A DNA stretch of 64,000 nucleotides from positions 1-64,000 of the forward strand of contig NZ_CVTB01000077.1 of assembly GCF_001050015.1 (NCBI RefSeq), in the 5' to 3' direction. This document shows, piece by piece, positions 59,703 to 64,000 of this stretch; position 1 is the first letter of the stretch, and every line of letters starts with the position of its first letter. The stretch comes from Mycolicibacterium malmesburyense (GTDB taxonomy: Bacteria > Actinomycetota > Actinomycetes > Mycobacteriales > Mycobacteriaceae). The notes beneath the pieces were generated by a model that searched no databases, was not told the DNA's origin, and was given only the letters and a program-made list of their open reading frames with translations. The translations under genes and the position numbers were made by a program.

Positions 59703-60773
59703 ATGACTGACTTAGCCGGAGCAGATCTCGGATTGACCGCGGGCACCAGCCTGGTGCCCACGACCGATCAGCCGCAGAAGTCGAAGGACTTCACCAGCGA
59801 TCAGGAGGTCCGTTGGTGCCCGGGCTGCGGTGACTACGTCATCCTCAACACCATCCGCAACTTCCTGCCCGAGCTGGGGTTGCGCCGCGAGAACATCGCG
59901 TTCGTCAGCGGTATCGGCTGCTCGAGTCGCTTCCCGTACTACCTCGAGACCTACGGGTTCCACTCGATCCACGGCCGCGCGCCGACGATCGCCACCGGTC
60001 TGGCCCTGGCCCGCGAGGACCTGTCGGTGTGGGTGGTCACCGGTGACGGCGACGCGCTGTCGATCGGCGGCAACCACTTGATCCATGCGCTGCGCCGCAA
60101 CATCAACATCACGATCCTGTTGTTCAACAACCGGATCTACGGGCTGACCAAGGGGCAGTACTCCCCGACCTCGGAGGTCGGCAAGGTCACCAAGTCGACC
60201 CCGATGGGTTCACTGGACTACCCGTTCAACCCGGTGTCGCTGGCGCTGGGTGCCGACGCCACGTTCGTCGGTCGGGCCCTGGACTCCGACCGCAAGGGGC
60301 TCTCCGAGGTGCTGCGCGCCGCCGCCGCACACCGCGGCGCGGCCCTGGTCGAGATCCTGCAGGACTGCCCGATCTTCAACGACGGTTCGTTCGACGCCCT
60401 GCGCAAGGAGGGCGCCGAGGAGCGGCTGATCAACCTCACCCACGGTGAGCCGGTCACGTTCGGAGCCAACGGTGAGTACTGCGTGGTGAAGTCCGGGTAC
60501 GGGCTGGAGATCGCCAAGACCGCCGACGTCTCGGCCGACGAGATCGTCGTCCACGACGCCAATCTCGAGGACCCGGCCTACGCGTTCGCGTTGTCGCGGC
60601 TGTCGGACCAGAACCTCGAACACATGGTGATGGGCATCTTCCGTCAGGTGAGCAAGCCGACCTACGACGACTCCGCTCGCCAGCAGGTCGCCGCCGCCCG
60701 GAGCGAGAAGGCGCACGACACGGCCGCGCTTCAGTCGCTGCTTCGGGGCAAAGACACCTGGACCGTCGACTAA
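59703..60773 (+). CDS. korB: 2-oxoglutarate:ferredoxin oxidoreductase subunit beta
   Basis: 356 aa. Thiamine-diphosphate site [21 protein letters not shown]...[11 protein letters not shown] and cysteines for one [4Fe-4S] cluster in [14 protein letters not shown] and LQDCPIF. Start ATG 59703 is preceded by GAGGAGCGAAGG. Transcribed with korA (33-bp gap). The short gap sequence repeats the start context (ATGACTGAC at 59667 and 59703), suggesting a small local duplication. Confidence 0.95.
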   Translation: MTDLAGADLGLTAGTSLVPTTDQPQKSKDFTSDQEVRWCPGCGDYVILNTIRNFLPELGLRRENIAFVSGIGCSSRFPYYLETYGFHSIHGRAPTIATGLALAREDLSVWVVTGDGDALSIGGNHLIHALRRNINITILLFNNRIYGLTKGQYSPTSEVGKVTKSTPMGSLDYPFNPVSLALGADATFVGRALDSDRKGLSEVLRAAAAHRGAALVEILQDCPIFNDGSFDALRKEGAEERLINLTHGEPVTFGANGEYCVVKSGYGLEIAKTADVSADEIVVHDANLEDPAYAFALSRLSDQNLEHMVMGIFRQVSKPTYDDSARQQVAAARSEKAHDTAALQSLLRGKDTWTVD

Positions 60774-60776
60774 CGT
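60771..60776 (+). promoter_or_regulatory. -10 element TAACGT for mobA
   Basis: TAACGT, overlapping the korB stop codon, ends 7 nt before ATG 60784; leaderless layout. Confidence 0.4.
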
Positions 60777-60783
60777 CTCGGTC

Positions 60784-61374
60784 ATGACGACCACCGTTCC
60801 GTTGGCCGGAATCATTCTGGCGGGCGGGGCTTCCCGCCGCATGGGCCGAGACAAGGCCACGCTGCCGTACGAAGGCGCCACGCTCGTGGAGCGAATGGTG
60901 GGCATTCTCAATCCGCGCTGCGCGCCGCTGTTCGTCATCGCCGCACCCGGACAGGCGTTGCCCGCGCTCGACGCCGAGGTTCTGCGCGACGAGATACGCG
61001 GCGTGGGACCGCTGCTGGCGACCTGCCGGGGGTTGCGGGCGGCCGCCGATGCCGGAGCCGAACTGGCGTTCGTCGCCGCGGTGGACATGCCGCTGTTGAC
61101 GACCGACCTGATCGATGAACTGGCCGGGCCGGCGGTCCGGCTTCGCGCGGATGTCGTGCTGCCCTGGGACGGCCGCGACCATTACCTGGCGGGCATCTAC
61201 CGCACCTCGTTGGCCGAGCGCGTCGCCGAAATGGTGGACGCGGGGGAGCGCAGCATGCGCGCGCTGGTCGAGCGGGTCGACACCCAGCGGATCGTCCTGC
61301 CGAAGCAGCGTGGGCTGACCAACGTCAACACCGCGGCCGACCTCGCCGCGATACGCGACGCGCAAGTCGCCTAG
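60784..61374 (+). CDS. mobA: Molybdenum cofactor guanylyltransferase
   Basis: 196 aa. Nucleotidyltransferase start [23 protein letters not shown], then [14 protein letters not shown] (metal-binding Asp) and [16 protein letters not shown]. It adds GMP to molybdopterin to make the bis-MGD cofactor needed by formate dehydrogenase and nitrate reductase, which fits the fdhD nearby. Orthologue of Rv2453c. Confidence 0.92.
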   Translation: MTTTVPLAGIILAGGASRRMGRDKATLPYEGATLVERMVGILNPRCAPLFVIAAPGQALPALDAEVLRDEIRGVGPLLATCRGLRAAADAGAELAFVAAVDMPLLTTDLIDELAGPAVRLRADVVLPWDGRDHYLAGIYRTSLAERVAEMVDAGERSMRALVERVDTQRIVLPKQRGLTNVNTAADLAAIRDAQVA

Positions 61375-62726
<1,352 letters not shown>

Positions 62727-62746
62727 GCACGCGTTTCGTCGTCAGA

Positions 62747-62787
62747 GGGGCGGCGCCGGGGTGATCCCGGCGCCGCCCCTTCTTTCT
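62747..62787 (+). terminator. Strong intrinsic terminator between the two rpf genes
   Basis: A perfect 14-bp stem, GGGGCGGCGCCGGG (62747-62760) with CCCGGCGCCGCCCC (62766-62779), a 5-nt loop GTGAT, and a T-rich tail TTCTTTCT. Such textbook terminators are uncommon in mycobacteria. It insulates the second rpf gene. Confidence 0.9.
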
Positions 62788-62810
62788 CAGAAGGCTCTTA
62801 CGCCAATTAA

Positions 62811-64000
<1,190 letters not shown>

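Overview
The window comes from a high-GC mycobacterium, most likely a rapid grower of the Mycolicibacterium type. Three things support this. From memory, the gene order follows Mycobacterium tuberculosis from about Rv2506 down to Rv2450c: bkaR-accD1-accA1-fadE19-citE-bkdABC, plsC-plsB2, ssb-ettA-gdh, aglA-glbO, pepN-rpiB-nei, tig-clpP1-clpP2-clpX, korAB-mobA and rpf. Mycobacterial families are present (PE-PPE domain, WS/DGAT, Rpf, DUF732, 180-kDa-class glutamate dehydrogenase). Many genes look leaderless, with a -10 hexamer ending 6-7 nt before the start codon.

Layout. 1-1007: the C-terminus of an S9 peptidase, then two tiny membrane-protein genes behind a near-perfect SigF promoter. 1026-11283: the branched-chain (leucine-type) catabolic cluster, with a divergent TetR repressor, twin operators, a biotin-dependent carboxylase, acyl-CoA dehydrogenase, hydratase, CitE-like lyase and a three-gene branched-chain 2-oxoacid dehydrogenase; scoA, scoB and fadD35, which I recall in the M. 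tuberculosis version, are not here. 11299-15268: a YchJ-like protein, an enoyl-CoA hydratase, two exported proteins (one an unusual PE-PPE domain protein), a thioesterase and tRNA-Arg. 15443-20930: a translationally coupled lipid-acylation operon (WS/DGAT, HAD-PlsC fusion, PlsB2). 21027-31553: a CopD/CtaG protein, a DUF559 gene enclosed by inverted repeats, single-strand binding protein, EttA and the giant NAD-glutamate dehydrogenase.

31550-44417: mostly housekeeping genes, namely a thioesterase, alpha-glucosidase, truncated haemoglobin, two HNH proteins, the CtaJ oxidase subunit, PepN, a mycobacterial DsbA-like nitroreductase, RpiB, Nei and a Na+/H+ antiporter. Two inverted copies of a roughly 61-bp palindromic repeat lie here. 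44595-49063 looks accessory: a GAF protein and a polyprenyl-phosphate sugar transferase converge on a two-gene operon, a strongly divergent cis-prenyltransferase homologue plus an FAD oxidoreductase, that has its own SigF-type promoter. This is the best candidate for an undescribed system in the window.

49756-64000: tRNA-Gly and tRNA-Pro, trigger factor, ClpP1P2, a small secreted collagen-like protein, ClpX, an MHS-type transporter, FdhD, the KorAB 2-oxoacid:ferredoxin oxidoreductase, MobA, a 1-kb gene-poor leader, two tandem Rpf genes separated by a strong intrinsic terminator, and a VOC-family gene cut by the window edge. No CRISPR array, IS element or prophage was seen.
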